A DNA stretch of 37,056 nt from Candidatus Cloacimonadota bacterium (GCA_034722995.1 JAYEOL010000064.1:1-37056); one strand, 5' to 3'; shown: positions 1 through 9,160, counted from the stretch's first letter. Notes: generated by a model from the letters alone, not told the origin. Program-made: numbers and translations.

Positions 1-175
1 TATTGCCCTGAATCACCATTGTGTTTGTCATTATCTCTGTTATCTTGTATTTGAAAACCAAACCTTCTTTGAATGTTTGATTTAGTAAGACTGGACCTTT
101 TTTTATAATTACATTCTTTGCACAACCAAAAATAATAAATAGAGTTGCAAGAAATACTATATGTTTTCTAAACAT
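1..175 (-). CDS. Putative lipoprotein, N-terminal part (cut by window edge)
   Basis: The minus strand reads an open frame from an ATG at 175 to the window edge, about 58 codons. A strong Shine-Dalgarno (AGGAGG) lies just upstream of the ATG. The first residues are a basic start, a hydrophobic stretch and a lipobox-like IIFGC with the cysteine near residue 18, so the product should be a lipid-anchored envelope protein. The mature part that can be seen (KGPVLLNQTFKEG onward) is not recognisable. The C-terminus lies outside the window, so function is unknown. Confidence 0.65.
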   Translation of the reverse strand, partial: MFRKHIVFLATLFIIFGCAKNVIIKKGPVLLNQTFKEGLVFKYKITEIMTNTMVIQGN

Positions 176-295
176 AAGTCCTCCTGAAGAATTTCTTCAT
201 TTTTGAATTCTTGTTAATTGTTTGTAAAGTTTTATTATAAAAATAAATTGAAATAATTGACAATAAAAGGGTTGGTTTTGTTTATACAGATTATT

Positions 296-570
296 ATGAA
301 AATTTTACTTGCTGGCATTACAGGTTTCATCGGTGGACATCTTTGCAGAAGGTTATTAGAAAATCAACATAATAAAATTCTATCCCTAATCAGGCCAAAT
401 ACTGATATTGCAAGATATAAGGAAATCAAAAATAAAAAGGTTATCTGTAAATTAGGCGGATTGATAGATCTATAGTTTATAAATTCGGTTTCAATGAATG
501 CAAGTTTGATGTTGTTTATCACATTGCAGAAATTTTTGAGGAAGAGACTTTTCAAAAAAAGAGTATTTAA
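296..570 (+). pseudogene. Broken NAD-dependent epimerase/dehydratase (extended SDR), N-terminal remnant
   Basis: From ATG 296 the frame encodes MKILLAGITGFIGGHL, the glycine-rich NAD-binding motif (GxxGFIGxH) of extended short-chain dehydrogenases such as nucleotide-sugar epimerases. It stops at TAG 473-475 after 59 residues. The family signal resumes in another frame, where residues like CKFDVVYHIAEIF match the usual DVVxHxA strand, and ends at TAA 570. Intact members are about 300 residues long, so this is a frameshifted and truncated relic. A TTGACA hexamer at 257-262 may be its old promoter. Confidence 0.7.
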
Positions 571-660
571 TTTTACTATAAGTTTTTGTCAAATATATAG
601 CAAATGAGTAATTAGAATATACTATTAAAAGAATAAATACGTTAAAATAGAAAGGAAATT

Positions 661-780
661 ATGCGACATATAAAGAGTTTTTTTGCAATGATATTTTGGA
701 TAATTTTATATATTCCTACGACCTTATTTGTTTTTTTTGTTTTCTTGAAAAGTCTCTTTAGAAAGGAAAAACTAAAATGA
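661..780 (+). CDS. Small single-pass membrane protein, 39 aa
   Basis: ATG 661 is preceded by AGGAA at good spacing and opens a 39-codon frame. The peptide is basic at the start (MRHIKSFF), has one long hydrophobic segment at about residues 8-30 (FAMIFWIILYIP through FVFFVF), and ends in a basic tail (RKEKLK). Its TGA overlaps the ATG of the next gene as ATGA (777-780), which suggests translational coupling to the methyltransferase. No family recognised. A real small protein is likely from the start signal and coupling, but it could be a remnant N-terminus. Confidence 0.5.
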   Translation: MRHIKSFFAMIFWIILYIPTTLFVFFVFLKSLFRKEKLK

Positions 781-1643
781 ATGAAATTACACAAAAGGAA
801 AAGAAAATACTGTTAAATTTTATTGAGAGAAATCTGGACATGTCTTCAAAAGATTTAGATGAAGGGATTGGAACTGTTTATGAAAGAGTGGTGATTGACA
901 AATATTTCAGACATATCCAACAAAAATATAATATAGAAACGGTCTTAGAAACACCAGCAGATGGTGTGACTGGAATTCCCGGTATAAATAGTCTGCAATT
1001 TGCACGAAATGGTGCTAAAGTATTTTTAACAAATCCATCCAAAAAGATGCTTATTAATGCACAGAAAGTATGGAAAAAAAATGATTTGGCTCCTTTAGTT
1101 GAATTTCATCAATCGGAAGTTGATGAACTACCCTTCAAAGATAATTCTTTTGATTTAGTGTGGAATTATTGTATGTTCGAACGTTTTAATCATCCAGAAG
1201 TTTTATTAGAAGAGATGAAAAGAGTTTCACAAAAATATGTTATGGTTATGACGCAAAATTTCCATAATTTCGGAACTTTGGTTCATTGGTTATTTCATAA
1301 ATATCATAACCTGTATTGGGATCATGGACATACAAAATTAATGACATTTTCTGGAATAAAAGATAATCTAAAAAAAGTTAATCTAAAAATCCTGGAAAAA
1401 GGCACCATAGATACACCTCCATGGATGGATACCTGGGATATGCCTTTAAGGGGAGAAATTAAAACTTTCCTAAATCCTATTGGCGTTAAATGGAATTGGA
1501 ATATTAACAAAGAAACCCAAAAGAAAGAAAAGGAGAATGAAAGAGGTGGATTGATTCCATTTTTAGCAAAAGTAGAAGAATATTTACCGGAATGGTTTAG
1601 TGTTATACAAACTCATCATCTTTATATCTTAACCAAAAAATAA
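777..1643 (+). CDS. Class I SAM-dependent methyltransferase
   Basis: A 288-aa protein with a Rossmann methyltransferase core. Residues about 57-80 (VLETPADGVTGIPGINS) stand in for the SAM-binding motif I. AKVFLTNPSKKML is motif II-like, and LPFKDNSFDLVWNYCMFER (about 120-140) matches the LPFxDxSFDLV motif of the Methyltransf_11 family. Substrate cannot be told. It overlaps the small membrane ORF upstream by four bases and is followed nine bases later by a DUF362 gene, so the three probably form one operon. The first 50 residues and the long C-terminal part lie outside the family core. Confidence 0.8.
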   Translation: MNEITQKEKKILLNFIERNLDMSSKDLDEGIGTVYERVVIDKYFRHIQQKYNIETVLETPADGVTGIPGINSLQFARNGAKVFLTNPSKKMLINAQKVWKKNDLAPLVEFHQSEVDELPFKDNSFDLVWNYCMFERFNHPEVLLEEMKRVSQKYVMVMTQNFHNFGTLVHWLFHKYHNLYWDHGHTKLMTFSGIKDNLKKVNLKILEKGTIDTPPWMDTWDMPLRGEIKTFLNPIGVKWNWNINKETQKKEKENERGGLIPFLAKVEEYLPEWFSVIQTHHLYILTKK

Positions 1644-1652
1644 AAAAATATT

Positions 1653-2783
1653 ATGAGCAAGGTATATATAAAAAAAACAAACAAACCTTATGACTTAATT
1701 CAATTACTTAATAAGATTGATACTGACTTTAAGAAGAAAACAATAGCTTTTATCAAACCAAATGTAGTTGTTGGTGCAAAACCTAAAAAGGCAATAGTTG
1801 TTGAGCCTATTCTGGTTAAATATTTGGTTGACTTTCTTAGAGGTAAAGGAATTAAAAAAATAATAATAGGAGAAGCATCTGGATTGACGATAGATTCGAA
1901 TAAGGCGATGCTTGAAAGTGGTTACGATATTTTTTTTGATCAACCAGACATAAAATCTATAAATATAGATAAAACAGAAAAGATACATAAAGAGTGGGAA
2001 TACGGAAAAATTAAACTGCCGAAAATTTTATTCGGAGAAAATGTACTTTATATAAATGTTGCAAAGTTGAAAACACATATGCAAAGTACTGTAACTTTGG
2101 GATTGAAGAACCAAAAGGGAATCATCAGTGATACCAAAAAGAAATTTTTTCACAAGCAGGGACTTCATAAACCAATTGTTGAGCTTGCCAAAATAATCAA
2201 ACCAGATTTAACAATTATTGACGGTATTCTGGGATTAGAGGGTGATGGACCTTTATATTCTGGTCATCCAATAAAATCAGAAATATTAATTGCTAGTAAA
2301 GACATTTTAAGTTGTGATATCGTTGGAGCAAAGTTTATGGGAATTGACACTGAAAAAGTATCTCATCTAAAATATGGTATTCAAGAAAAAATTGGTGATC
2401 CCGATCCACAAATAATTGGTGAAGATTTAGATGAAATTAAAATGAATTTTAAAAGAGCAGACGAAGAAAAATTCACTTTCCTTAAATTTACAAATATGAG
2501 AAATCCCTATGCTTGCAGTATGTGTGGACTTTCTTTGACAGAAACTTTTTATAGAATTCCTAAAAAACCAAAATTAGCCATAACTAAAGGTCCAAAATTA
2601 GCTTACTATTTTCTTTTTAAAGGGATTACATTTGTATATGGTAAAAATCCTAAATTGCCCCGAAAAACAAATAGAAGAATAATCTGCTTTGGAAATTGCA
2701 CAAAAGAACTGGCAAAAGAAAAAGGCTGGGAATGGATTCCTGGTTGCCCACCTAAAATTGAAGATGTTTTAAAAATTCTATGA
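1653..2783 (+). CDS. DUF362 domain protein
   Basis: A 376-aa protein. Residues about 30-250 fit the DUF362 pattern: KPNVVVGAKPKKA at the start, then KLKTHMQSTVTLGLKNQKG and a DGILGLEGDGP motif. DUF362 proteins are often fused to ferredoxin domains; here the C-terminal 100 residues instead carry scattered cysteines (YACSMCG, CFGNC, PGCPP) that could bind a metal or Fe-S cluster. Function is not established for the family. It sits directly behind the methyltransferase and likely shares its transcript. Confidence 0.8.
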   Translation: MSKVYIKKTNKPYDLIQLLNKIDTDFKKKTIAFIKPNVVVGAKPKKAIVVEPILVKYLVDFLRGKGIKKIIIGEASGLTIDSNKAMLESGYDIFFDQPDIKSINIDKTEKIHKEWEYGKIKLPKILFGENVLYINVAKLKTHMQSTVTLGLKNQKGIISDTKKKFFHKQGLHKPIVELAKIIKPDLTIIDGILGLEGDGPLYSGHPIKSEILIASKDILSCDIVGAKFMGIDTEKVSHLKYGIQEKIGDPDPQIIGEDLDEIKMNFKRADEEKFTFLKFTNMRNPYACSMCGLSLTETFYRIPKKPKLAITKGPKLAYYFLFKGITFVYGKNPKLPRKTNRRIICFGNCTKELAKEKGWEWIPGCPPKIEDVLKIL

Positions 2784-2825
2784 TGTTTACTAAATGAAAA
2801 TGCAAAACAAAAATGTAAAAAATTT

Positions 2826-2906
2826 ATGTTTATTGAGAACTTACCAATTTGGTGGAGATTAAAACAATTCTGGCCGCACCATCGGTATGTAGTTGCTAAA
2901 AAGTAA
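2826..2906 (+). pseudogene. Possible C-terminal remnant of a methyltransferase-like protein, 26 aa
   Basis: A short open frame from ATG 2826 to TAA 2906 reads LPIWWRLKQFWPHHRYVVAKK at its end. The aromatic-rich run ending in YVVAKK looks like the tail of a class I methyltransferase, but it is too short to prove. No clear ribosome binding site. It may be a decayed gene between the DUF362 and flippase-like genes. Confidence 0.25.
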
Positions 2907-2917
2907 TTTAAAAAATT

Positions 2918-3931
2918 ATGAATTCATTTATTAAAAAAAATATAAATTTCATTATAGGAATTCTTATTGGTATAGTTTGCTTGATTCTGTGGTTCATTAT
3001 AATTGATTTTGATGAGTTTTTAAAATACTTTCATAAATTTGATTTGAAATTTGCCCTTTTGTTCTCATTCTTTTATATATTCGCATATTTTTTACGAAGC
3101 TTACGATGGAAGATTATCCTTAACCCTATTTATAAAATGAAAGTTTTTGAAAGTTTCAGAATTTTTATGGCTGGGATGCTGCTTAACTATTTAATTCCGA
3201 TTCGGGTTGGAGAATTAGCAAAGTCTTTTATCCTAAAGAAAAATAAAGGAATAGGTATTGCAAAAACCCTGCCTTCCATTTTTATTGATAAAATGACTGA
3301 TCTGTTTCCAATAATGATTATTCTCGTTCTAATACCTCTTATTACTGTTCAATTAAACGGAACGCTATACACGATTATTTTTCTTCTTTTATTTATTTAT
3401 ATAGCGTTCTTAGGTTTTCTCTTCTTTGCTGTAAATCATAAGCATATTGCACTAAAATTTACTGATAAACTTTTATTTATCTTCCCTAAAAAATATAAAA
3501 ACCGTTTAGAATTTTTCTTTTTTAATTTCGTAGAGGGTATGTCTGTAATGAAAGGACGTATCAAAGATTATGTGATTGTTTATGGGTTAACTGTTCTCGC
3601 GGTTCTTTCAGAATCTTTGTATATTTATGCGGTTTTTCATTCATTTGGAGCAAGCAATACTACATATTTGAGAATTATGTTTGGTTATACTTTAATGAAT
3701 TTGACTTATATATTGCCAACACCACCTGTCCAAATTGGTTCAAATCAATTTCTATGGGTTCTAATTTTTTCGTTTGCTTTAGGAATAGATAAAAATCTGA
3801 CAGGTGCAGCTGTTGTTTTTTCTCATTTTTTAACATCTGTCTGGATATTTCTTGTTGGAGGAATATCCTTTTCTGTTATTGGAGTAAAAATTAAGGAAGC
3901 ATTTCGTCAATCTCATCCACAAGAAAAGTAA
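2918..3931 (+). CDS. Lysylphosphatidylglycerol synthase TM region / UPF0104 family membrane protein
   Basis: A 337-aa integral membrane protein with about eight hydrophobic segments. The family signatures are present: YFLRSLRWKIIL near residue 60, then AGMLLNYLIPIRVGELAKSFIL (about 88-110), IDKMTDLFP, and PTPPVQIGSNQF near residue 270. Members of the LPG_synthase_TM/AglD superfamily are thought to move or modify lipid-linked substrates, but there is no aminoacyl-transferase domain here. It follows methyltransferase and DUF362 genes and might act in envelope lipid or glycan metabolism; this is inference. Confidence 0.8.
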   Translation: MNSFIKKNINFIIGILIGIVCLILWFIIIDFDEFLKYFHKFDLKFALLFSFFYIFAYFLRSLRWKIILNPIYKMKVFESFRIFMAGMLLNYLIPIRVGELAKSFILKKNKGIGIAKTLPSIFIDKMTDLFPIMIILVLIPLITVQLNGTLYTIIFLLLFIYIAFLGFLFFAVNHKHIALKFTDKLLFIFPKKYKNRLEFFFFNFVEGMSVMKGRIKDYVIVYGLTVLAVLSESLYIYAVFHSFGASNTTYLRIMFGYTLMNLTYILPTPPVQIGSNQFLWVLIFSFALGIDKNLTGAAVVFSHFLTSVWIFLVGGISFSVIGVKIKEAFRQSHPQEK

Positions 3932-4007
3932 AATTGTACCAAGGACAAAATTTTTCATAATTATTTATAAACCGAAAATCAGCATTATGCTTTAAGATGG
4001 AGTAACT

Positions 4008-5123
4008 ATGAAAAGTTCCTATATAATAATATTATTTTTTCTGCTCATCTATAATTGCCTATTAGCCCAGGAAATTTCATTTTCCGTCCAAGATAATCCC
4101 AATGATGACGGCTCTGGAATTGTACTCCAATGGAATTTTGATAACAAAGATATAAGCAGCATTATTATTAAAAGAAGTACTGATAACATTCATTTCAAAA
4201 AAATTACCAAACCCTTAATTTCTGATAGGAAACACCTTGATCAGGATGGGATTTCTCCTGGAATTGATTATTATTATCAAATCCATTTTCTGGATAGGAA
4301 TGGTGAAGAGATAATTCCACCGATTTTAGCTTCTGCATCCTCAAAAGCACAGTGGTTTAATAAAGATAAGATACCGCTACTTGTAATGACACTTTTGCTC
4401 ACTACCATAATCGTATATTTGATATCTTCAGCAAAAAAAGGAAAGAGGTTGTTTATAAGAAGAATCAGCGGTCTGGATATGATAGAAGAAGCAGTAGGAC
4501 GAGCCACTGAGCTGGGAAAACCTATCTTGTTCGTGCCCGGAATTATGGACCTTGATAATATCCAAACTCTGGCAGGACTAAATATTCTTGGTCATTTGGC
4601 TCAGAAAGTCGCCCAATATGACACTACCATCCATGTCCCGGTTTGTCGCTCAATGGTTTTGTCCACAGCAAAAGAGATAGTGAAAGAATCCTATCTGCGA
4701 GCCGGCAGGCCGGACGCATTCAATCCTGATTCTGTATTTTATCTTACGGATGACCAATTCGGGTATGTTGCAGGTGTGGATGGTATAATTGTGCGTGAAA
4801 AACCAGCAGCTAATTTTTACCTAGGAGCTTTTTATGCCGAATCTCTAATTTTAGCTGAAACCGGATTTGAAAGTGGTGCTATCCAGATTGCCGGAACTGC
4901 TATGCCGTCTCAAATACCTTTCTTTGTTGCTGCCTGCGACTATACTTTGATAGGTGAAGAATTATATGCCGCATCTGCTTATCTTTCCAAGATTCCCGCA
5001 CAATTGGGCAGCCTTAAGGGCCAGGATTATGGCAAAGTTATCGTCATATTTCTAATCTTTATTGGCATTATTCTGGAAATATTCAATATACATTTTTTTA
5101 AAGACTTCATATCAATGAAATAA
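4008..5123 (+). CDS. DUF6754-type membrane protein with N-terminal Fn3-like domain
   Basis: A 371-aa protein with a GGAG ribosome binding site. Residues 1-20 are a signal peptide (ends in LLAQE), 22-112 look like a fibronectin type III-like beta domain (IIIKRSTDNIHF and DYYYQIHFLD are typical strands), 122-141 is a membrane helix, and about 150-340 is a conserved alpha/beta region (GRATELGKPILFVPG, AGLNILGHLA, ETGFESGAIQIAGTAMPSQIPFF). A final membrane helix lies near 343-365. I associate this layout with the DUF6754 family, which has no known function. It is the first gene of a four-gene membrane cluster. Confidence 0.7.
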   Translation: MKSSYIIILFFLLIYNCLLAQEISFSVQDNPNDDGSGIVLQWNFDNKDISSIIIKRSTDNIHFKKITKPLISDRKHLDQDGISPGIDYYYQIHFLDRNGEEIIPPILASASSKAQWFNKDKIPLLVMTLLLTTIIVYLISSAKKGKRLFIRRISGLDMIEEAVGRATELGKPILFVPGIMDLDNIQTLAGLNILGHLAQKVAQYDTTIHVPVCRSMVLSTAKEIVKESYLRAGRPDAFNPDSVFYLTDDQFGYVAGVDGIIVREKPAANFYLGAFYAESLILAETGFESGAIQIAGTAMPSQIPFFVAACDYTLIGEELYAASAYLSKIPAQLGSLKGQDYGKVIVIFLIFIGIILEIFNIHFFKDFISMK

Positions 5124-5175
5124 ATTTCCGTATAAAATACATGGAATTTTATAGAAAATAGTATTGCGAGGAAAA

Positions 5176-5871
5176 ATGAGAAGACAATTTCCTTTGATTA
5201 TAACATTTTTTATAGGCACATTGATCGTCATTTCTGAATTCATACCTCATAAACCTTTTGGGAATTTATCCGATACATTTTACGGATGGTTTTTGATCAT
5301 ATCCGGTTTTGCTATAATTCTTGGTCAGTTGAATCTTTTTAAAGTTAACTTAATAAAAATCTCAAGAAAATCTCCCAATTGGCGCTATTATATTATAGCA
5401 TTAGTGAGTTTTATCATTATGGTTCTCTTTGGTCTATTATGGGGAACACAAAAACATCCAGGACTTCTAACAAATACACAACCGTTAATTGATTTTTTAG
5501 GCAGAAAACCCTTTGACTATCTGTTCAAATATTTCTTTGAAAACCTTTCTGCTACGATGTTCTCTCTCTTGGCATTTTTTGTAGCTTCTGCATCATATCG
5601 GGCATTCAGAGCCAGAAGTCCAGAATCTACTTTGTTGCTTACCTCAGCAGTTCTGGTTATGCTCGGAAGAACTACTATCGGTACCTGGATAACAGGTTGG
5701 GTGCCGGAATCTCTGACCTATCTCCATCTTCCTAATATTGCGAACTTTATCATGGAATATCTCAATACAGCGGCGCAGCGAGCCATAATGATATGTGCAG
5801 GTCTCGGCGTTGTAGGTAGTTCCTTAAGAATCATTCTTGGAATAGAAAGATCCTATCTGGGAGGAAAATAA
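5176..5871 (+). CDS. Polytopic membrane protein of the DUF6754 cluster
   Basis: About 231 aa. I chose ATG 5176 over the upstream TTG 5164 because GAGGA sits five bases before it. About six hydrophobic helices are visible, with a conserved-looking RAFRARSPESTLLL loop after the fourth. The protein ends in GIERSYLGGK. No enzymatic motif was found. Only two bases separate its stop from the next gene, so they are surely co-transcribed. Function unknown; probably a membrane partner of the neighbouring DUF6754 protein. Confidence 0.7.
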   Translation: MRRQFPLIITFFIGTLIVISEFIPHKPFGNLSDTFYGWFLIISGFAIILGQLNLFKVNLIKISRKSPNWRYYIIALVSFIIMVLFGLLWGTQKHPGLLTNTQPLIDFLGRKPFDYLFKYFFENLSATMFSLLAFFVASASYRAFRARSPESTLLLTSAVLVMLGRTTIGTWITGWVPESLTYLHLPNIANFIMEYLNTAAQRAIMICAGLGVVGSSLRIILGIERSYLGGK

Positions 5872-5873
5872 TC

Positions 5874-6716
5874 ATGAAAACATTAAATATTTTAACGAAA
5901 ATAGACAGACGAATAATTTTCCTGCTGATATTTTTCGGAGTTGCTGTTCCGCTACTTGTTACAATTAATTTTAAACTGGGAGTAACAAAAAATGTCCGTA
6001 AAGTATACAATATGGTTGAAGAGACTCAGGAAAATTCTAAAGTGGTAATTTCTTATGATTACGGGCCTTCCACAAAACCGGAAATACAACCGATGGCGAT
6101 TGCCTTGCTCAATCATGCCTTTCGGAAAAAACTGAGGGTAATTTGTGTCGCTTTGTGGCCCATGGGTGTGCAGATGTGCAATGAAGCACTGGAAACTACT
6201 TTGCAACATTTTCCAGATCTAAAATACGGAAAAGATTATGTGAATTTGGGTTATAAAACCGGTGGACAGGTAACCATCAACCATATGGCAAAAAACTTTC
6301 GCAGCACTTTTCCCACAGATGAAGGCGGAACACCGATTGACGAACTTCCTATTTTAAATGGAATCAATAATTTTAATAAGATAGCATTTATCATCGGACT
6401 TTCTGCAGGTGACCCTGGGATAAAGCAATGGGTTCAGGTGGCTCACGATTCATACGGAAAGCCTGTTGCTGGTGGCTCAACTGCTGTTCAAGTTCCATTC
6501 CTTCTGCCTTATGTCAATAAGCAGCAGCAATTGACAGGATTGATAGGCGGTTTAAAGGGAGCGGCTGAGTATGAAAAACTTATCAATCTTCCCGGTTTTG
6601 CTACCAAAGGAATGGACGCTCAGTCTATTGCTCATCTGATCATAATACTGTTTATCATTATCGGTAATATCGGTTATTTTGCATCTAAAAAACAGAAGGG
6701 AAAAATCAAATCCTAA
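5874..6716 (+). CDS. Membrane-anchored protein with a large soluble domain, DUF6754 cluster
   Basis: A 280-aa protein with GGAGGA before its ATG. A membrane helix at residues 12-31 and another at about 252-268 bracket a soluble alpha/beta domain (40-250). The domain begins with a strand-rich VVISYDYGPSTKPEIQPMAIAL and includes LRVICVALWP, NLGYKTGGQV and a glycine-rich FIIGLSAGDPGIKQW. This resembles a Rossmann-like fold but I cannot assign a family or ligand. Topology suggests that the domain is outside the cytoplasm or at the membrane face. Function unknown. Confidence 0.7.
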   Translation: MKTLNILTKIDRRIIFLLIFFGVAVPLLVTINFKLGVTKNVRKVYNMVEETQENSKVVISYDYGPSTKPEIQPMAIALLNHAFRKKLRVICVALWPMGVQMCNEALETTLQHFPDLKYGKDYVNLGYKTGGQVTINHMAKNFRSTFPTDEGGTPIDELPILNGINNFNKIAFIIGLSAGDPGIKQWVQVAHDSYGKPVAGGSTAVQVPFLLPYVNKQQQLTGLIGGLKGAAEYEKLINLPGFATKGMDAQSIAHLIIILFIIIGNIGYFASKKQKGKIKS

Positions 6717-6743
6717 ATATATTTTTGCTGAAAAGGAGTCTTT

Positions 6744-7385
6744 ATGACATATATAATAGAAAGAATTGGCATTTGGATCGGAGCATTTTTAACCTTTGCT
6801 ATCCTTAGCTTTCTCTATAAGGACAATCCGTTTTATAAAATTGCAGAACAGATTTTCATTGGTATTTCTGCGGGATATTGGTTTATCTACACTATTTATA
6901 ATATTTTGATTCCCAATCTTTTTACGCCAGTTTTGACGGATCTTTCAGCAAATCGATTACTTTTAATCCCTGCCTTTTTAGGTTTTCTTATGCTTTGCAG
7001 ACTAATACCCAAAATAGATTGGGTGAGCCGCTATCCTATCTCATTTGTGATGGGAACCACTGCTGGAATGAGCCTGATATTGTTTCTGCGTTCCGATATT
7101 ATCAAACAAACTTCTGAAACTATGATGAATCCCTTTTCTGCTCCAGATTTAGCCGCAACTATCGGACAACTTATCTTGATAATCGGCACTATTACAGGAA
7201 TAATATACTTTTTCTTCAGTAAAAAACATGAAGGAGCATTTGGGACAACAGCAAAGGTTGGTATTTATTTTCTTATGATAAGTTTTGGAGCGGCATTTGG
7301 ATATACTATTATGGCGCGTATTTCTTTATTGATTGGAAGATTAAATTTCTTGCTTGGGAATTGGTTGGGGATAATAAAGCCATAG
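6744..7385 (+). CDS. Polytopic membrane protein, last gene of the DUF6754 cluster
   Basis: A 213-aa protein, preceded by AAGGAG. Six hydrophobic helices cover almost the whole length; short charged loops include RLIPKIDWVSRYP. No known motif. It closes the four-gene set (4008-7385) and is followed by 740 bases without genes. Taken together the cluster encodes one secreted-domain membrane protein, one anchored soluble-domain protein and two polytopic proteins, which looks like a membrane complex of unknown role. Confidence 0.7.
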   Translation: MTYIIERIGIWIGAFLTFAILSFLYKDNPFYKIAEQIFIGISAGYWFIYTIYNILIPNLFTPVLTDLSANRLLLIPAFLGFLMLCRLIPKIDWVSRYPISFVMGTTAGMSLILFLRSDIIKQTSETMMNPFSAPDLAATIGQLILIIGTITGIIYFFFSKKHEGAFGTTAKVGIYFLMISFGAAFGYTIMARISLLIGRLNFLLGNWLGIIKP

Positions 7386-8018
7386 ATATATATTTTCTGA
7401 AAACAAATAGATTTTGACAAATATGAATAAAATACTGCATTTCGTCCACAGTTAATTAGAGTTTATCCGGTAAAGTCAGTTTTTCAGACAAAATGGAAAC
7501 TTGACTTAAGCTCCCCTCTATCAGCAAGCTGATAGTTCAGTTAAGATGAAACCGAGGGAAGTAAAACAAGAGGCTATCTTGTTAATTTTAGCAATAATTC
7601 TAATTCCTTATAATTCAAGAAGTTAGAAAGTAGTTTCATAGGAGTTAAAGCCAAAAAATTGATCATACAGTCCGCCAGACCCAATTAATCGGGACTCCGT
7701 CTCGGAGCTGGCGGATGTAATCCTGTATTTAGCGAACAAAAAACACCATTATCCCGATTCACCCTTCGCAGTTCATCCTTCGTAGTACTGCGGAGAATGG
7801 ATGCTACGCCCGTCCTCCGTAGAAGTTCTCTACTTCGGAGGATGGAGAGAACGGGTATATCGGGAGTGTTAGGAATAATTTCATTTGATTAGCTGCTGTC
7901 AGGGACCAATCCCTGACAGTCATTGATAAGTTATCAGGAACCATTCTCTATCGTCATGGAATGGTCCGTGATGGCTCTATTAATCTCAATTGTTGTTAAT
8001 CAGATAGAAGAAATCACC
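7386..8018. repeat. Gene-free stretch packed with palindromic dispersed repeats
   Basis: No convincing ORF. It holds several perfect or near-perfect hairpins: TATCAGC/GCTGATA (7518-7533), TCCGCCAG/CTGGCGGA (7671-7678 with 7708-7715), a complex CTCCG-rich palindrome near 7770-7860, and CTGTCAGGGA/TCCCTGACAG with a 4-nt loop (7896-7919). GAAACTTGACTTAAG at 7496-7510 recurs inverted at 17909-17923. The GC content of the hairpins is higher than the surroundings. I read this as a landing area for small non-coding repeats. Confidence 0.6.
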
Positions 8019-8060
8019 AAGACCTTCAAGGTTCTGTAAACCTTGAAGGTCTTTTATTTT
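8019..8060. terminator. Strong 13-bp hairpin, terminator-like
   Basis: AAGACCTTCAAGG (8019-8031) pairs perfectly with CCTTGAAGGTCTT (8041-8053) around a 9-nt loop and is followed by TTATTTT. It could terminate transcripts entering from the left before the MoxR gene. The perfect arms also fit a dispersed repeat unit. Confidence 0.55.
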
Positions 8061-8125
8061 CCCTCCTATTCTTGACAACATAATATCAATCTAACTTTTA
8101 AAGTAAAAATCATTTGAGGTGTGGA

Positions 8126-9130
8126 ATGCAAAATATTTTATCAGAAGGTGATGTTCAAACTATAGAAAATCTATCAAAGTCACGAGAAACAATTATTAAA
8201 GAAATACATAAAGTTATTATTGGTCAGGATAAAGTTATAGAATATTTCTTAATTGCACTTTTTGCCAATGGGCATTGTCTTCTTGTTGGAGTACCCGGAC
8301 TTGCAAAAACTCTGCTAATCAGCACAATTGCACAAGCACTGGATTTGAAATTTAGCCGTATTCAATTCACTCCTGATTTAATGCCTTCAGATATAACTGG
8401 AACGGACATTCTCACCGAAGATAGAACAACAGGAAAAAGAATTTTCCAATTTGTTAAAGGTCCGGTTTTTGCTAATATCATTCTTGCAGATGAGATAAAT
8501 CGAACACCACCAAAAACCCAATCTGCTTTATTAGAAGCAATGCAAGAAAGAATGGTCACTGCTGGCAATAATACTTTTCCACTATCCCCACCATTCTTTG
8601 TGCTTGCAACCCAGAATCCAATTGAACAGGAAGGCACATATCCTCTGCCAGAAGCACAATTAGACCGATTCATATTTCATATTGATATTGATTATCCAGG
8701 TTATGAAGAAGAGAAACTGATTGCAGAATTCACAACAAGCCAGGAATTTCCAAAAATAAATAAAGTAATTGATGGTGTGGAAATTAACAAACTTCAAAAG
8801 TTTATCTTCAAAATTCCTGTATCTGAACACATTCTTAAATTTGCAGTAGACCTCGCCAGAATTTCGCGTCCTAACGAAAAATATGCCCCTGATTTTGTGA
8901 AAAAATGGGTTAACTGGGGTTCCGGACCGCGTGCTTCTCAATATCTAATTTTAGCATCAAAAACCAGAGCCGCTCTTTATGGCAGATATACACCTACTAT
9001 TGAAGATATAGAATTCGTTGCAACACCGATTTTGCAACACCGGATCTTACTAAATTTTGCTGCAGAAGCTGAAGGAATTAAATCAAAGGATTTGATTAAT
9101 AAGTTAATAAACTATGTTAAGAAAAAATAA
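8126..9130 (+). CDS. MoxR-family AAA+ ATPase
   Basis: About 334 aa. I chose ATG 8126, which has GAGGTG at good spacing; the TTG at 8114 lies before that site. It shows the AAA_3 pattern: Walker A GVPGLAKT, Walker B LADEINRTPPKTQSALLEAM, sensor 1 LATQNPIEQEGTYPLPEAQLDRF, and a C-terminal lid with GPRASQYLI. MoxR ATPases usually act with VWA or DUF58 proteins encoded next door to mature or load metal into partners. No such partner lies in this window, so the gene appears to be an orphan or the operon has been cut by rearrangement. Confidence 0.9.
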   Translation: MQNILSEGDVQTIENLSKSRETIIKEIHKVIIGQDKVIEYFLIALFANGHCLLVGVPGLAKTLLISTIAQALDLKFSRIQFTPDLMPSDITGTDILTEDRTTGKRIFQFVKGPVFANIILADEINRTPPKTQSALLEAMQERMVTAGNNTFPLSPPFFVLATQNPIEQEGTYPLPEAQLDRFIFHIDIDYPGYEEEKLIAEFTTSQEFPKINKVIDGVEINKLQKFIFKIPVSEHILKFAVDLARISRPNEKYAPDFVKKWVNWGSGPRASQYLILASKTRAALYGRYTPTIEDIEFVATPILQHRILLNFAAEAEGIKSKDLINKLINYVKKK

Positions 9131-9160
9131 TCTACAAAAAACTATAAGGAGGAACAAAGA

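Noticed and set aside
1704-1988. Minus-strand ORF of 94 codons
   Set aside because: It is antisense to the well-supported DUF362 gene and has low-complexity aromatic composition.
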